Shown: positions 47,260 through 59,810 of the stretch, in pieces
How positions within the stretch are numbered: position 1 is the first letter of the stretch
Layout: each line of letters begins with the position of its first letter
DNA from: Rhyzopertha dominica
Taxonomy: Eukaryota > Arthropoda > Insecta > Coleoptera > Bostrichidae
Reading direction: 5' to 3'
Length of the DNA stretch: 64,000 nt
NCBI GenBank assembly: GCA_025024175.1
Contig: QCXZ01000137.1
Location: 62,584,911 to 62,648,910, forward strand
The notes under the pieces: generated by a model
Database searches by the model: none
What the model saw: only the letters and a program-made list of their open reading frames with translations
What the model was told of the DNA's origin: nothing
Program-made: the position numbers and the translations under genes

Positions 47260-50200
47260 ACAGAGCAAAGATCAAAGATGTAAATTATTACAAAAATGAT
47301 GAACATCTCAAGGCAATAGTTTTAATTTCTTCTTATGCCTCCATTTAGCTAGAGAAATTTTACATTTCTGGTTGTGTAAACGTGGGTATTCATGTATACT
47401 TTGAATTTTTTTAGCCCTTAACCAACAGACCTTGCCATTCTGCACCATAATCAATTTTATTACGAATAATTTCAATAATTTATGACTTTTAAATCTGTCA
47501 CAGTTGGGTCATCCTTTTGTTCAGCTAGAGCAAAATTTAAAAAAATAATCAAAATCAATTGCATCATAAGGCCTAGGATTCGGTCGCACTTCCTTTGTCA
47601 CTGATAAGTAGTCATCGGGTAGATGTTTTTCACGATTTCTTAATTTACGATTTATAGCTGCTAACCAATTTTGGGCCAAGTACAAATAAGAAACGCGGGC
47701 CTTAGAGGACATAAACACAATAATTGAAGAAACAAATTCGATAATGCCCTTTATTCAGCAGCCAAAGAAAAAAAACGCCCTTCCTCAATGAGTTATAAAA
47801 TTTTACATAGAAATCCGACCTATTCTACTGGACTCCTTTGGTCATAAACGCGCCATTCTTTTAATTTCAATATTATAGAAATAATCACTAGGTAACTCTA
47901 ATGGGGAAGGTATGAACTATATAAAAGTGCTGCATATGTGAGATTAAATACAAAATACATTCAGACAAGAAGTTATCGCACGCAACGAAGGATTTCTACA
48001 CTTCAGCAGTTATTAAGCTATTTAAAGGCCGCAAACCGCATATTCATTTACTGTTACTTTGTAGTATGATATTATATTTGAGTACAGTTTCTAAGATTTG
48101 TTTGCAGAAATCCTTTGTTTTTTCCTTCCGTTCTGCATATTAAAGTCAGAAAATGATGATTTGGGAATTTTATTGGCCCTGTAAAGTATTTTTTAATTAC
48201 ACAGTTTTTTTTAATCAGTAATGCATTCTAGTACGTCAGTTAAGTTAAGTAGTTGAAACTCAAACCAATTCAGGGCTTCTTAAATTATAAACGGAACAGT
48301 ATATAGCAAATATAATAATGGGGAGTGTTGTTGGAACACATTTTTTTTCTAGCATGCTCGACAAATATTGATACAGTTTTGGTCTTCGGAAAACCAGTAG
48401 CATGTAGTTTTATGGGTTTTTAAATTGTAAACCGTGAAATGATGTAGGCACAATTTTGTTTTGTAGTAAAAAGTATCCGCTTCTAAATAGGGGTATAATT
48501 CAATTGCCTGCAAGTTTATACACGCGCCTTTCAGTGCTCAATTGTATAATCACATTTTTCGACCATACTTAGTCTCCGGAATATTTCCAATATTATTTGA
48601 ATCTCATGTAGAAATAGTTCCTAATTCTGACTGTAGGCAGTTTTTTAACTTACTGCCGTATAGTCGATTTTGTGAAAAATAAATAATAGCAGCATCTAGC
48701 TCTTTCATACTAGTCACTAATTACAATCAAACATTATTGCTACTGTTGTCTTCTGTTACGTTTATGCCAATGATATCTACTAGCAATTATTCCTCTAAAT
48801 ATTTATTTTGTGCCATCTTTTTCAACAGATTTATATTAATTCTAAAACAAAAACTTTTACTGTAATTACCCTTAACTACAAGTAATGAACAAATACAGTA
48901 ACGACCAAAAAGTTCCTATCTACACATGAAAATAATTACCTTAAATAATATTAATTTATTATGCAAAATTGATTCAAAGTTAATTTAAATAAAGTAATGT
49001 ATACATAAGTATAGAGTATGATGCAAATGCTACAGGTTCAGTGGCTATTATTTATTTGCTTAGGTAGTAGTACGTTTATGATGGGCAAAATCATTGGTAC
49101 AATTTTTGGAAACCTTTAAGGTGAACATAAATCTGTTTATTTTTAAAGAAATGTATATAGGCAAAATTATTAAGGAGCTTTTCCTCCATACATTAATGAT
49201 AAGGGAGTGAGAAAATGAATTGTGCACTTGTTAATTGTTCCCGAGACGTCTACCTCGAAAAGCGAGCATTCTTAGCCTGAGCGATTGCCCTTCTCCAGAA
49301 ATTGTTTTATAAGCCGTTTTATTAGGTTGCATGCACTTAGCAGGCACGTCTACATAAATTTTTGGCAGTAAAAGGGTGAATACATAATTAATCACAAGAT
49401 TCAGGCACTCAACGTTTATTAGCTGCTCCATCAGAACAACTTATCAAAGGGCATAATAGCAGCTATTATGTTGTATGTGCAGTTATATTGTTTTATTTTC
49501 ACTTCCGGACTAAATAAAACTGTGACAATGATCAGGGAACATGCAATTCGGCGCTGAAGATAATTATTATGATCAACAGAGCGTGGAAAACTTTCGAGAA
49601 TTTCGTTAATCGTTTAACGGGAACTTAATTTTTAAAACTGTTCTTAGTAGTTGAGCATAATTTTATTTACCAAATAAAACGAATAAGAAAAAAGATTCTC
49701 ATCAAACCGAACTATTTTTTTTTGCAATTTATGTGCAATCTTATACTTACAAAATAACATGTCCTGACTGTCCAGAGTTGCCACATTGGGCGCTGTCGCA
49801 AATAGGGCGTCTTGAAAATCAAATTTGCGACAAAATGGGCGACTTCTGCTTTCAACTATATAAGGCGACCATTTATTTGTTGATCGCCCAATACGATTTA
49901 AATATTAAATTCCTGAATAAAAGTGCATGTTTAGTAGTCTTGTGTAAAAGAAACTTTGACAGTGTAAATTTGACATCAATATGTAGGGCTAGGTATAATG
50001 TATGCTGTATTTGTTGCATTCCTGATGTTGTATAGTGTATAGTCTTCAGGTCCCAGATGACATGGCATCTCATATAACACTTGTATTAAATAAAATTTTG
50101 CCTGAGTAATATTGAAATTAAATTTTAAAAAAATCACTAAACAATATAAATATACGAAATAAATAAAATAAAACTTGTCCCATATAAAAAACTAAAACGT

Positions 50201-50620
50201 TACTTTCTTAGATTTTTCTAAAATCTATAATCTTAATTGCACCAGTTTCGGAAGAATTAACACTTATAAAACTACTCTGTTTTTTTAAATTCATATATTC
50301 AAAATACCAATGACTTCACCGATTTAAGTTTCACCAGCCCATGTATATGTAAATTCTTTTAATTTACAAGTTTACAAGTTTATTTGCGTTGGTGTTTAAA
50401 TTCCTAAGTCTTTGAGTGAAATTCAGAAGTTCCTAAAAAACCTATAGCCTATAGGTATCTGGTTCCGTCAAACATTGTGTTCTTGTCATATGAAAATGGA
50501 GGTGGTGGTAGATGAATTTGGCCAGTTGGATCCTTTCATGAAGTAAACAGCCAGGAAGTTAGTATTATTCAGGCTAGATTAGAGTAGAAGATAATAATTA
50601 CATGTTTAATCATCTTTGAG
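47260..50620. other. Gene-free AT-rich stretch
   Basis: Short open frames only, for example 49733..50035 (+), whose sequence has several cysteines but no ordered zinc-binding pattern. No repeat family, RNA gene or exon was recognised. Confidence 0.35.
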
Positions 50621-50627
50621 AATTCCA

Positions 50628-50975
50628 CCCTTAAGGGGGTGAAACGATGGATGAAAGTTTGTATGAGAGTTTTATAATTTTTAAAGTTAATTTAAGTTAA
50701 TAACATTAAACGTTATTATTTAGGCGTTTTATTGAAAAACAAAAAACACGCTTTTAGCGTTTTTAAAAATGCCATCTCTGAGGGGGGAGGTTTGATTAAT
50801 TAACATTAATTAGATAAACATTTAGGCTATTTTTCATTTATCTGTTTTGGAAGCCACCCATAAAGATTGGAAAAGGGGAATGAAAATCACATATGGTTTC
50901 CGCTATTTTTAAAGTAATAATAAATAAACGTGACGTTTTATATTCAGGCGTTTGTTGTCAACAAAACACGTTTTT
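50628..50975. repeat. Two diverged tandem units of a short non-coding repeat
   Basis: The first unit (about 50628..50755) and the second (about 50862..50975) share the order CCACCC, then GATGAAAG/GAATGAAAA, then a TTTTTAAAGT run, AAACGTTATTATTTAGGCGTTTTATTG or its variant, and a final (C)AAAACACG. Between them lies a GGGGGGAGG-containing spacer that may be a third, more diverged unit. No coding content is present. Confidence 0.6.
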
Positions 50976-50979
50976 GTAT

Positions 50980-52755
50980 CTGTGTTTAGAAGTTTAAGAA
51001 CCAGGAAAATAGAACACAATCGCTAATGGCGAAACTATTTAAAGAAATGTTTGTTGCTCACCGTCTATATGAAGATTTCTAAGCATTTAGGTGACATGAG
51101 TAAAACTATTTATTCTAGTGGAAATTCCACGCAAAGAGTTGAGCGGTTCTCGCATTCCCGTCTCCTGAAACTGGATCATACGTTATTACATTCCACATGC
51201 ACATAAAACGCCTTCTTTAGCAGCCATACACTTACCCGGGTGGAACGCCGGGCTATTTATCTTATTGGAGCAATAAATAAGACCTTTTTTCGCCGAACCG
51301 CTGCCGGAATAATTGAAGATTTAAATTTCCTCTGAAACGTGCTACAATTCGGATTCCGGAAATTTATTCGCGGTTTGTTTTTGTGTACCTCGTAATCGAA
51401 TTATCTGCCGGTAAAAATTGGTCAGTAACTCGCATCTCGAGGCTTCGTTGCTTGGGATTTTTAACATTTCATCTTAGTTTATTGCTACACTTAATACTTG
51501 TTTCGTAGCAAGAATTTTGGTTACTTCCTTCGACACTGCCGAAGTTTCAAGCTGTTCAAAGTTGTTTCTATCTGTCACGCTTGCTTATACCTACCAAATC
51601 CCGTGATTGATTAAGATATCTCCGAAATCGGCGTCAGGTCAAGTAAGTTACTTCGTGAAGTCGTAGTTTGTGAGCGCTGGAACTTATCCTTCTTCACGAT
51701 CTTGTACGAAGTTGCAGACTACAAACATTAATCTTTCGAGGTGTTTAAGTCTGAAGTCGGTCTTGTTAATGTATCATCGTGGAGAATGTAAAATGCAACT
51801 TTCGGCGAACATAATATATTCCTAGAAAACTTATACTGTTCAACAGGAGATCGTATGAAGTGATATCTTACGTAAAACTAATTTATTTTAGACAGGTAAA
51901 GCTCTAAATCTTTGATAAGCTTCCAACAAGCTCGGTTGCTCTAAATGTGCATTATTCAAGGCTAAATAATCCTGCAGGTTTGCTCGATTACATCAATATT
52001 ACTCAGATGTTCATGTTAAAAGGCGAAAATGCTTATAAAATTCAAGACCACGATCTACATTATGTTCATAAAAAACAAAGGTGTGCGTTGTGATGTCTAC
52101 ACCAGAAACAATCCGAGGACAGCTGTTTCTCTTCAGCTCGGCTATAGTCCCAATGTAGACAACACAACACAGAAATTTTACTCCATAAGTACTTCATAAC
52201 TTCAACTTTTTTGTCAGTTGTGGACGACTTCGAGATATCACTGCACACAGATATATTGCCAGTCTCCAATTATTTTTTTTGAGTTATTTCTTACTTTATT
52301 AAGTTATTCTCACTAATCAAACTAATCAAACTTAATTGGCTTTATATGATCTCTTTTGGATAAATGTCGCTTATTCTTTTGTAATAAATATGCTTAACAT
52401 TAATATTTATTTTGAATTCATTCCGTAGAGAAATCAGATCCCGATTACTCCAACTCTATTTTATTGCATATCGGACAATAAAGAGCAGCGGCAGCGTTCT
52501 CTCTTATAAAAATTGAGCTCCTTATTACAATTTAGACTCGAAGCAGCGCCGACATGCGCTCAATATTGCTCTTGCATTGTAACATTTTTTGAGTGAATGT
52601 CCGTTTGCGCCAATAGCAACTTCATTACGAAGGTGAATGCTTTTAGTATCCATAATGTGACATTACGTTTTCAGAAAAACGCTGCCGCTTATCAACTAAC
52701 AAAAATTATCTATCTCACGTTTCAATTGCACCTGTAGTCTTTATAAAAAAAGCAG
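50980..52755. other. Gene-free stretch; possible regulatory block at 51110-51430
   Basis: The segment 51110-51430 has higher GC and ordered motifs (CCCGGGTGG, CTTATTGGAGCAATAAATAAG, GATTCCGGAAATTTATTCGCGG) without an open frame, as expected for a conserved enhancer. No gene was recognised in the rest. Confidence 0.3.
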
Positions 52756-52757
52756 AA

Positions 52758-52840
52758 CCTTCGAAGGCAGGTCCCGGTGGTCCGATGAGTTGCGAACTCG
52801 AGTCCCGCTCAGAGCATGGGTGTTGTGTGCATCTGTACTA
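52758..52840 (+). repeat. tRNA-derived SINE copy, 5' truncated
   Basis: The phrase GTCCCGGTGGTCCGATGAGT is followed by a B-box-like GAACTCGAGTCCCGC (52794..52808) and then CAGAGCATGGGTGTTGTGTG. The order and wording match, on the opposite strand, the SINE at 25795-25915. The anticodon arm is lost by an internal deletion. Confidence 0.6.
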
Positions 52841-53422
52841 TACATAAATTTTCTAATAGGAAAATACAAAATCTAATGAGCTGGATAGCGGTCAGGAGTT
52901 GAGATGGTCATTAAACCAAATAAAAGCGAACCTTCAAATATTGTCTGACATACTTGTATGTTCAAATAAAATCCGCTGTTTAATTCTTATATCTGCTGCT
53001 GCACCTGCCAAATGAGAGATGTCGATGAACGCCTAAAACTGCCTCTGCGTCTGCCTTAGCGTTTCATAATCTAAAGTACTAAGTAAGTACTTTTTTAATG
53101 CAATATTTTTCATATTTTTGTCGTGTTTTATAAAATGTAAATATATTTAACGCGAAGGTAGACACACATATCATCAGTTTGAGTATGTTAATCCCAAGCA
53201 GAGAGATAACAGAATGATATTCGCGATACTAACAATTTACATGTGCATCATATACCGGCGACCACGCTTCCACACTACGGAGGTAAATTCTAGTTGTGAT
53301 CGCATATAATTAAAATGGACTCAAAATTGCCTTTGAAAAGTTCGTGTATTATATCAGGTTAGAGTTGTGTCCCATTGTTGATGTAGTCAGAAACAAATTG
53401 AGTAAAATTAAGCAGGTTAAAT

Positions 53423-53505
53423 GTAAGTAGAAATTTAGATGGCAATACCATCTGCCAGCATTACACTGACACGATGATAAAGCCACCCAGCTGTCTCAAG
53501 GGTAT
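53423..53505 (+). repeat. Short repeat, third copy (no hammerhead part)
   Basis: It starts GTAAGTAGAAATTTAGATGG and keeps GATGGCAATACCATC, CAGCATTACACTGACACGAT and AAAGCCACCCAGCTG from the copies at 32.8 and 34.86 kb. Similarity ends near 53505, before the GGAAGTGA end of the shared head. No CUGAUGA core follows. Confidence 0.78.
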
Positions 53506-53509
53506 GCTA

Positions 53510-56500
53510 GAGCAGGTGCACAATCAAAAGAAACGCAGGAACGTCATCTTAGGTTTAACTCTCTTTAGAAATTTTTATCAAACGATCCACGTGAAGACAA
53601 TTGCTGCTTGCACCGTGTAACCATCAAAATGGGGTTGGGTAGAGACAATATAGGATTTCTGAAACAGATCAGCAATGCAATTTAATATATCACTGGGCGA
53701 TATCACAGTATACATTACCACTCACGCTAAGCCAGCTCCCCTTATCATTTATAATTTCCAAAATATTTTAGGATTGCTCCTGATTGACTGAGCAAGTAAT
53801 TGATAGGATCACTTGATTTCAATCTTTACTTGACGGCGAAGTACCTTCTTCTACATTGTTCTTATTATTATTAATTGTATTACTTGTCTACTAAACCAAG
53901 GCAAATTCACGAATAATATGCGTATTCGTATAGTGTATAGTGGTAATCTTGAAAAAGTGCCTTTTAGCCTGAAACGTCTCTTTCACGAAAAACGTCAGTT
54001 CTGATATATACACGCCCAAATAACTCGTAATATCACTGCTATCAAAGGGAACGAGTTTTTAAAAATTAAATTGCAACAGCGATGAATTATTTCGTATAAC
54101 ATTTTGTTTAAGCATTTCTGATTTCTTTGTAGGATATTTCGTGGAATGTCTCATTAACCAAACTAGTACAACGGCTTCTTAGGTATTAAACTACATACAG
54201 CATCATCTTCAGACCCCAGTAGCTGATGTAGTTTGCTGTCGCAATACATTTTTGGGAATTATTCTGACTTGAGAATTTTATTGTAACTGGGACCCTAAGC
54301 TTGTTTGATTGCTGAAATACATATAAATAATATAAAATTTATATATTTTTAACATTCTTTTTCATATTTTGCAGGAGTACTTGACTTGCAATTCCTAATC
54401 TTAAATTTATACTTTACTTTGATTGGCTACCGTGTTTTATGCAAAAGTGGTTAGGTTTTTACCTAATTTTATATTAATTTATCAAAATCTATGGCCAATC
54501 AAAAAGATTTCTAACTATTACAACTGACACTAGATAAGTAGGTAATGGTTACGTATATATTTTAGCAAAAATTATTTATGAATTGGCAATGTCCTATTTC
54601 CTGAAATTTATCGATTATTGCAGTATGGCCATTAGATACCTGGATGAGTATTTTTCTTCAAGCAACGATTGTGTTTCACAGACAGATACGCGTGACTCTT
54701 GAAGCCTTGTCCCCGAAAGTTTTAACGCTTCAAAATATTGTATTTTTGCTGATTAAATTATTTTTTTACAGATTTGTACGTAACTAAAAATTGGAAGATG
54801 CAATTTCATTAGATTTGATTATAATGCGAAACAGAAACGAATAAGTATCCGAATTAAAACACGTTGACCTAAGGGAAATGGAGGTTAACAACCCCTGCTG
54901 AAGCTATCAAATGCCGGGGTATAGAGAATCGGACGCGAATACCGGCAAAAGCGCTCAAATGGGAGTTTCACATTCCGTTGTTACAATAAGCTGTGATCTC
55001 AAAGGATTCGTTAGTCCAATATAGCTGACATCCGAAAGCCGGAGGCAAATTAGAATGACCAGACGGACTTTTCTGTTCGTGTGTATAAATCTGGGAATTA
55101 GCATGGGGCAGTGCCGTTGATTGCTAAGGGCGGATCGACGCCCATATAGAGAGCGTCCCGACGGTCACGGATGCCATAAAGACGTCCCCGGAGTGCGTCT
55201 CTTTATTCTTTTACTGCTCGTGTACGGTTACAGCGTATTTCACCTTCTCTTGAAAAGTTACCGACGGAAACGACGGCTAGTACCATTTAGCAAAAAGTTT
55301 TTGAGAGTGTAGGCTAACAACAATGATCAAAATGTAATCATTACTGCTTATGTACCTAAGTTTTCTATAGATATAAAATGTGGGTTCTTACTACTAACCT
55401 TCCTACTTGCTGATCACGCTAGAAGTACAAGCTCGTTACAAATAGTGTTGCCGCGAGACGAGATGTATTTATTGCGGATAGTCAAAATAAACATGATGTG
55501 AATCAATTCATTAAAATATAGGGTGTTATGAATCGATTCTATTTTGTATATTACACCAAAAATACTAATCTTTACTTTTTAATATGAAACTATTTGAAAT
55601 AAATTTATGGAAGACAGAAACAAATGGAACGGTTTATTAAATAAAAAAATAGCTCACTGACTATGCCATGATGTATTTTTTTTCATCCTCTATTTGAACT
55701 CCTAATATGTTCTGTTATGTATTAAGTCTATTAAGTAATTAATATTATTGAGACTTTTGTGTAAGTCAACCATTAACCATTAAAATTACAGGTTCTTATA
55801 CAAAATTGTTAAATTCTGTCACATACGTGAATGATTACACCGTAAACATTAAGAAGACAACGAAAATGAAAATTATAATTACCGTAAAATAGAAACAATA
55901 ACTACTTAAGAACACTAGTAATCTGTATAGGTGAGAATTAGAGTAATATTGTTATTGACTATATAGGTGGCTGTATTTTATTAATATCTAACTTCTTAAT
56001 GGTACAACAGTAAATAATAGATACAGAAGGATGAAATACTTTGGCGGACTAAATGTATATGAGGTTAACACGAAATGTGACACGATGTCTGTATCTGTTA
56101 CATCCAGCAATTTAGTTGACGAATATTTAAGTTCTCATTCGTTAATGTATAAGGTTCCACTTAACTTGCAACATATTTTCAAGCAAAAACAGTAATGCAC
56201 TTAGATCACTCCCATTATATTTTTGAAGTTCAGTTCTTTAAATGAGAACATGATCATCTCGAAGAGGATTATTATGGGACTATATTCAGCTGTTTCAGCT
56301 CAAACAAATGTCTCGAGGGAAATTGAGTTCGAATTATGCCTTGTTTGAGATCCTAACCAAATTTCCTCTGAGGTGTCCATAATAATGTTTAAAAAATTAC
56401 TATATAAATGGTGTAGTTTATTATTACTGCACGAGAAACCTTTTGATGTAAATCGATATACTTTCAAAAAATCATAAAAATGCCAATATCTAAAGACTTA

Positions 56501-57200
56501 TTTTTCTCGCTTTATTCAAGTACGAATATGTATTTTTAAAATAAATATCAAGGATGTATAACATATTTATATATTTTATAGTTCATTCATTTGGCTTTTC
56601 GAGATGCAAAAACTCGATTTCTCGATCAGCTTCAATTTGAATTCCGAGACAAGACCGTGAAAGTTCTCATCTCAACGGTAACACTACATATTTACAAAAA
56701 TATCTATGCGGTCGGTTTGGTGATGTATATACGCCCATATGCGCAGTTGTTCGGTATGTCGGAAGGCTTGCAGAATGCATGTGCTGAATGTCAATAAAAC
56801 AGGCCCTGCTGAGTATTTTACACACAATAAGAAAAGATAATATCTGAAATTAACATTTTGCGAACGAACCAGTCTTTACCACCTAGGACAGTGTTTATTG
56901 TTTGCAATATTTTAGAGTTAGGAAAGTAAAGAATACGTGAGCTATTTCCACATTTTACTCAACTCAAACTGTATTGTCTCTGTACATGTTTTACCGTACG
57001 GAAATAATGTTTTTATAAAAAGTGACCCTGACGATAAAAAAGCTTATTTTTCCAGCGACCTAATATCAAACATACTGAAATATACACTACATTGTTAAAA
57101 ATTTCCTTGGGTGTGCTAAAGATGCAGTTTATTTCTAAGATAAAAAATAAGAAGTTGTCTGGTGAATCACGATAATATGTTGCAAATGTGTTGCTCTACT
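53510..57200. other. Gene-free stretch
   Basis: No gene, RNA or repeat family was recognised. A GC-richer block at 54890-55300 contains open frame 55121..55312 (+), whose second half is hydrophobic (LFILLLLVYGY) but has no start context, domain or neighbour that supports a gene. Confidence 0.3.
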
Positions 57201-57229
57201 TTTATCGTCTTGCTGCTAAAATTAAAGAG

Positions 57230-57720
57230 GATAAACGTATGCAGAAAGTGCAAAAAACATGTAAACTGCACCAGGTGTTTATTAGCCGTTAAAAATTGTA
57301 GCAAGGGAAATAAAAATTATTGAAGATGGGGAACGATCAACAGAAAAAGAAGAAGAGTTGCTCCCAAATCACAACTTGATGAATTTTATCTGGGATTCTT
57401 TTTGAAAGTATATTGCTTCTTCGAAGATATATTGACAATTTTGACATTACTGAAAACGTGTTGACAACTCTAATAAGTATAAATAAAATAAAAAATTAAG
57501 ACACGACAACGGATATGATGGATCTACAGCCACCATAAGTAGAGTTCTGAAGAAATTAGGTCACCTTAGGGTAAAAAGTAGAACCAATAGAAAAATTCTT
57601 ATGTATAAACCAGAAATTCAGCATCAAAGTGTCATTTTTTGAGAAGCATAAAACGGTACATGTATGAGAAGCGTCCAATAGTCTACATGAATTAAACTTA
57701 CACTTTACTTTGATCAGTAT
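57230..57720 (+). pseudogene. Decayed Tc1/mariner-IS630-type transposase, second family
   Basis: The clearest block, 57511..57620, reads GYDGSTATISRVLKKLGHLR followed by VKSRTNRKILMYKPEI. It matches the helix-turn-helix end and linker of a DDE_3-type transposase family widespread in insects. After a frame change comes EKRPIVYM (57666..57689), which in that family runs into DETY. Here the aspartate codon is AAT and the glutamate codon is TAA, so the first catalytic residue is lost. An upstream piece near 57290-57390 (KIIEDGERSTEKEEE) may be the N-terminal part. The rest of the catalytic domain is absent. Confidence 0.65.
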
Positions 57721-57729
57721 CCAAAGCTT

Positions 57730-59040
57730 AGAGTGCGATAAATAAAGACGGTTTTGCTCAGAATGCTTATTTGAGCTAGATCCATGTTAAATTGAATCAT
57801 AGGCGACTATTATCACTAAATAAAGTTCGAATATTATCAAAAGTTGCTTTAAGACATATTACTACCTAATCTTAAACCTAAAAGTATGTTACTGATTGGC
57901 AATGCACCTTAGAATAATGTCAAATTGAGGACGTTTTAAGATTACTGCGCCAACTAACCCTTCAGATTAAAAGCAAAATAGATTAGCCTGATTACCAGCT
58001 GAGAACTGTATTTTGACAAACGTATTTTGTTAGTAACCTATTATTCTATTTTAAATTAAAACAAAATAATCATGTCGTAGGGTTTTGCTACATCTCCTTT
58101 TGATAGGTATCAGAAGTTTAGTCTTTATCCATCATTTTTTGTGTTTCTTAGTGAATTCACAAACTGTTTAAATACCTCAAAAATACAATTATGGTAATGC
58201 AAAAACCAGCAGGTTTCTTCTGCTGCACCATAAGAAGTATTTTTAAAACCAGCAATGAATTTTCCGTTAATTTCAATAGAAAAACCCTCCCCTCTTTGAT
58301 GATTCACCCGGATCATCACATTCCATAAAGCTTGGCTTATATATTTACCAAAAATTTAAAACCCATCCGTTAAGATTAGAAAATGCCATCAATTTCAGCT
58401 TTCCAGCCCGCTATCAATTCCACCGAACTCGGCGAAACTACCCCCTGAAACGAATAGCTGCAGTTGATTCTTGGCGACGAAAACAAACGGTCCTAAAGAA
58501 TCGCACGTTGCTGTTCTATACGGCGCTTCAATGGTTCATACTCGGTTTGCGGCAACACGTTGACCACGTACGTAGTGCACTTCACCGATTGTTCCATCTG
58601 AACGAGATTTCGGATCGTGCCAACAACCGCATCTTTACGACTTTAGACGGCCATCTTAGATTCCGGACGATAAAATTTACGTAATATGTCCACTGGCATT
58701 AGATGGTGCATGATAAACGCTTATGAAACTTGTTGCCCTTCGCCGACGATATGAGACCGTTATGGAAATGAAATTGTTTCATTTTATTAATCTTGCTTAG
58801 ACATGCTGTTAAAAAGACGCTGAAATCTGCGAACTTTGGTCATACTATAGAAATCATTATTAGTTAATNATGCACATTAGGCAACATAAAACGGCAGCCT
58901 TTAACGGTTATGTTTACTATTGTTCTATATGTTCTACTATTCCCATAAATAACCATTCGAAAATGTACATCTAGATCTCTTGCCAAATACGTAAGTTTCG
59001 GTAACAGTGCTCTCGGAAGTCAGAAATAGCGTCTAAAACA
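57730..59040. other. Gene-free stretch; possible regulatory block at 58380-58700
   Basis: From about 58380 to 58700 the DNA is GC-richer and CpG-bearing (for example GACCACGTACGTAGTGCACT) with no long open frame, again resembling conserved non-coding DNA. No gene was recognised. Confidence 0.3.
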
Positions 59041-59059
59041 ATCAACAATGTCAGATGGA

Positions 59060-59810
59060 ATATAGGAACAAAGATCCATTGGATCCACAAGACTAATGTG
59101 GGGTGTATGAGTTGCGCTGTGGTGATTTTTCCGTTGCTTATGTGGGTAAGACCTACAGGAGTTTTGTAAAAGGATCAAAGAACACAATATCTATTCAATT
59201 AGAATCAAATAAAATAGAAGTTCACATTTCGTAAACCATATAAGGGATGCAAATCATATGTTTGACAACAATAATAAACGTCTATTAAATTTGGAAGCTA
59301 TGGAAATACACAAATTACAAAACAATAACAATGGAATAATGCTGAATCAGAAAAGCAATTTTGAGATTTTCAGCCTTTTTAAAATTTCTGATTGTTCTTA
59401 GGGGGATTGCAGATTGTGCGAGCAGGGGGCGAATTGTTGATTGGTAGTAATAAGTTTATTTAATTTTCTTGTATATTTGGTACACACCTTTTTGGATTTT
59501 GTTGGTGCGTGGTTGCCTGCCTATATTCACGTACCGCTATGATTTTAATCTTATTTTGTTGTTTGAAACGTTCTTGACCTTGTCAGTGGATGTGTTTTGT
59601 GTGCTCACGTTATACGTCTGTTTTATTAAGCTTGACATTTAAACGTAAGTATTTTTTTAATACATTTTGTATGGTATTTTTAACTTTTGTATGCTATGGA
59701 CCTCTTGTAGAGTCCGAGGATGACGGCGTTTGTGCTGTCGAAATATGTGGCTATATAGTACATATAATAAAGGAACTGGAGGGTTGAAGGACCCCTTTCA
59801 TTCAGTCAAT
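59060..59810 (+). mobile_element. Penelope-like element remnant, GIY-YIG endonuclease and tail
   Basis: The frame reads CGVYELRCGDFSVAYVGKTY. GVY at 59100..59108 and YVG at 59139..59147 are the GIY and YIG motifs of the Penelope endonuclease. One base shift near 59165 moves the frame to CKRIKEHNIYS, then SSHFVNHIRDANHMF and NLEAMEIHKLQNNN, the usual helical end of the domain. About 300 bp further right lies a tail with GAGTCCGAGGATGAC and GCTGTCGAAAT (59711..59743), the hairpin/CGAAA layout seen in the other tails. The RT is missing, so the copy is 5'-truncated. The GIY-YIG residues themselves are intact but the frame is broken. Confidence 0.82.

Noticed and set aside
46908..47268. Two nearly identical peptides on opposite strands
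   Set aside because: They follow from the 148-bp palindrome and are not duplicated genes.
52780..52800. CCGATGAGTTGCGAACTCGA as a hammerhead core
   Set aside because: It lacks the CUGAUGA/GAAA arrangement, and the wording is explained by the tRNA-derived SINE B-box region.
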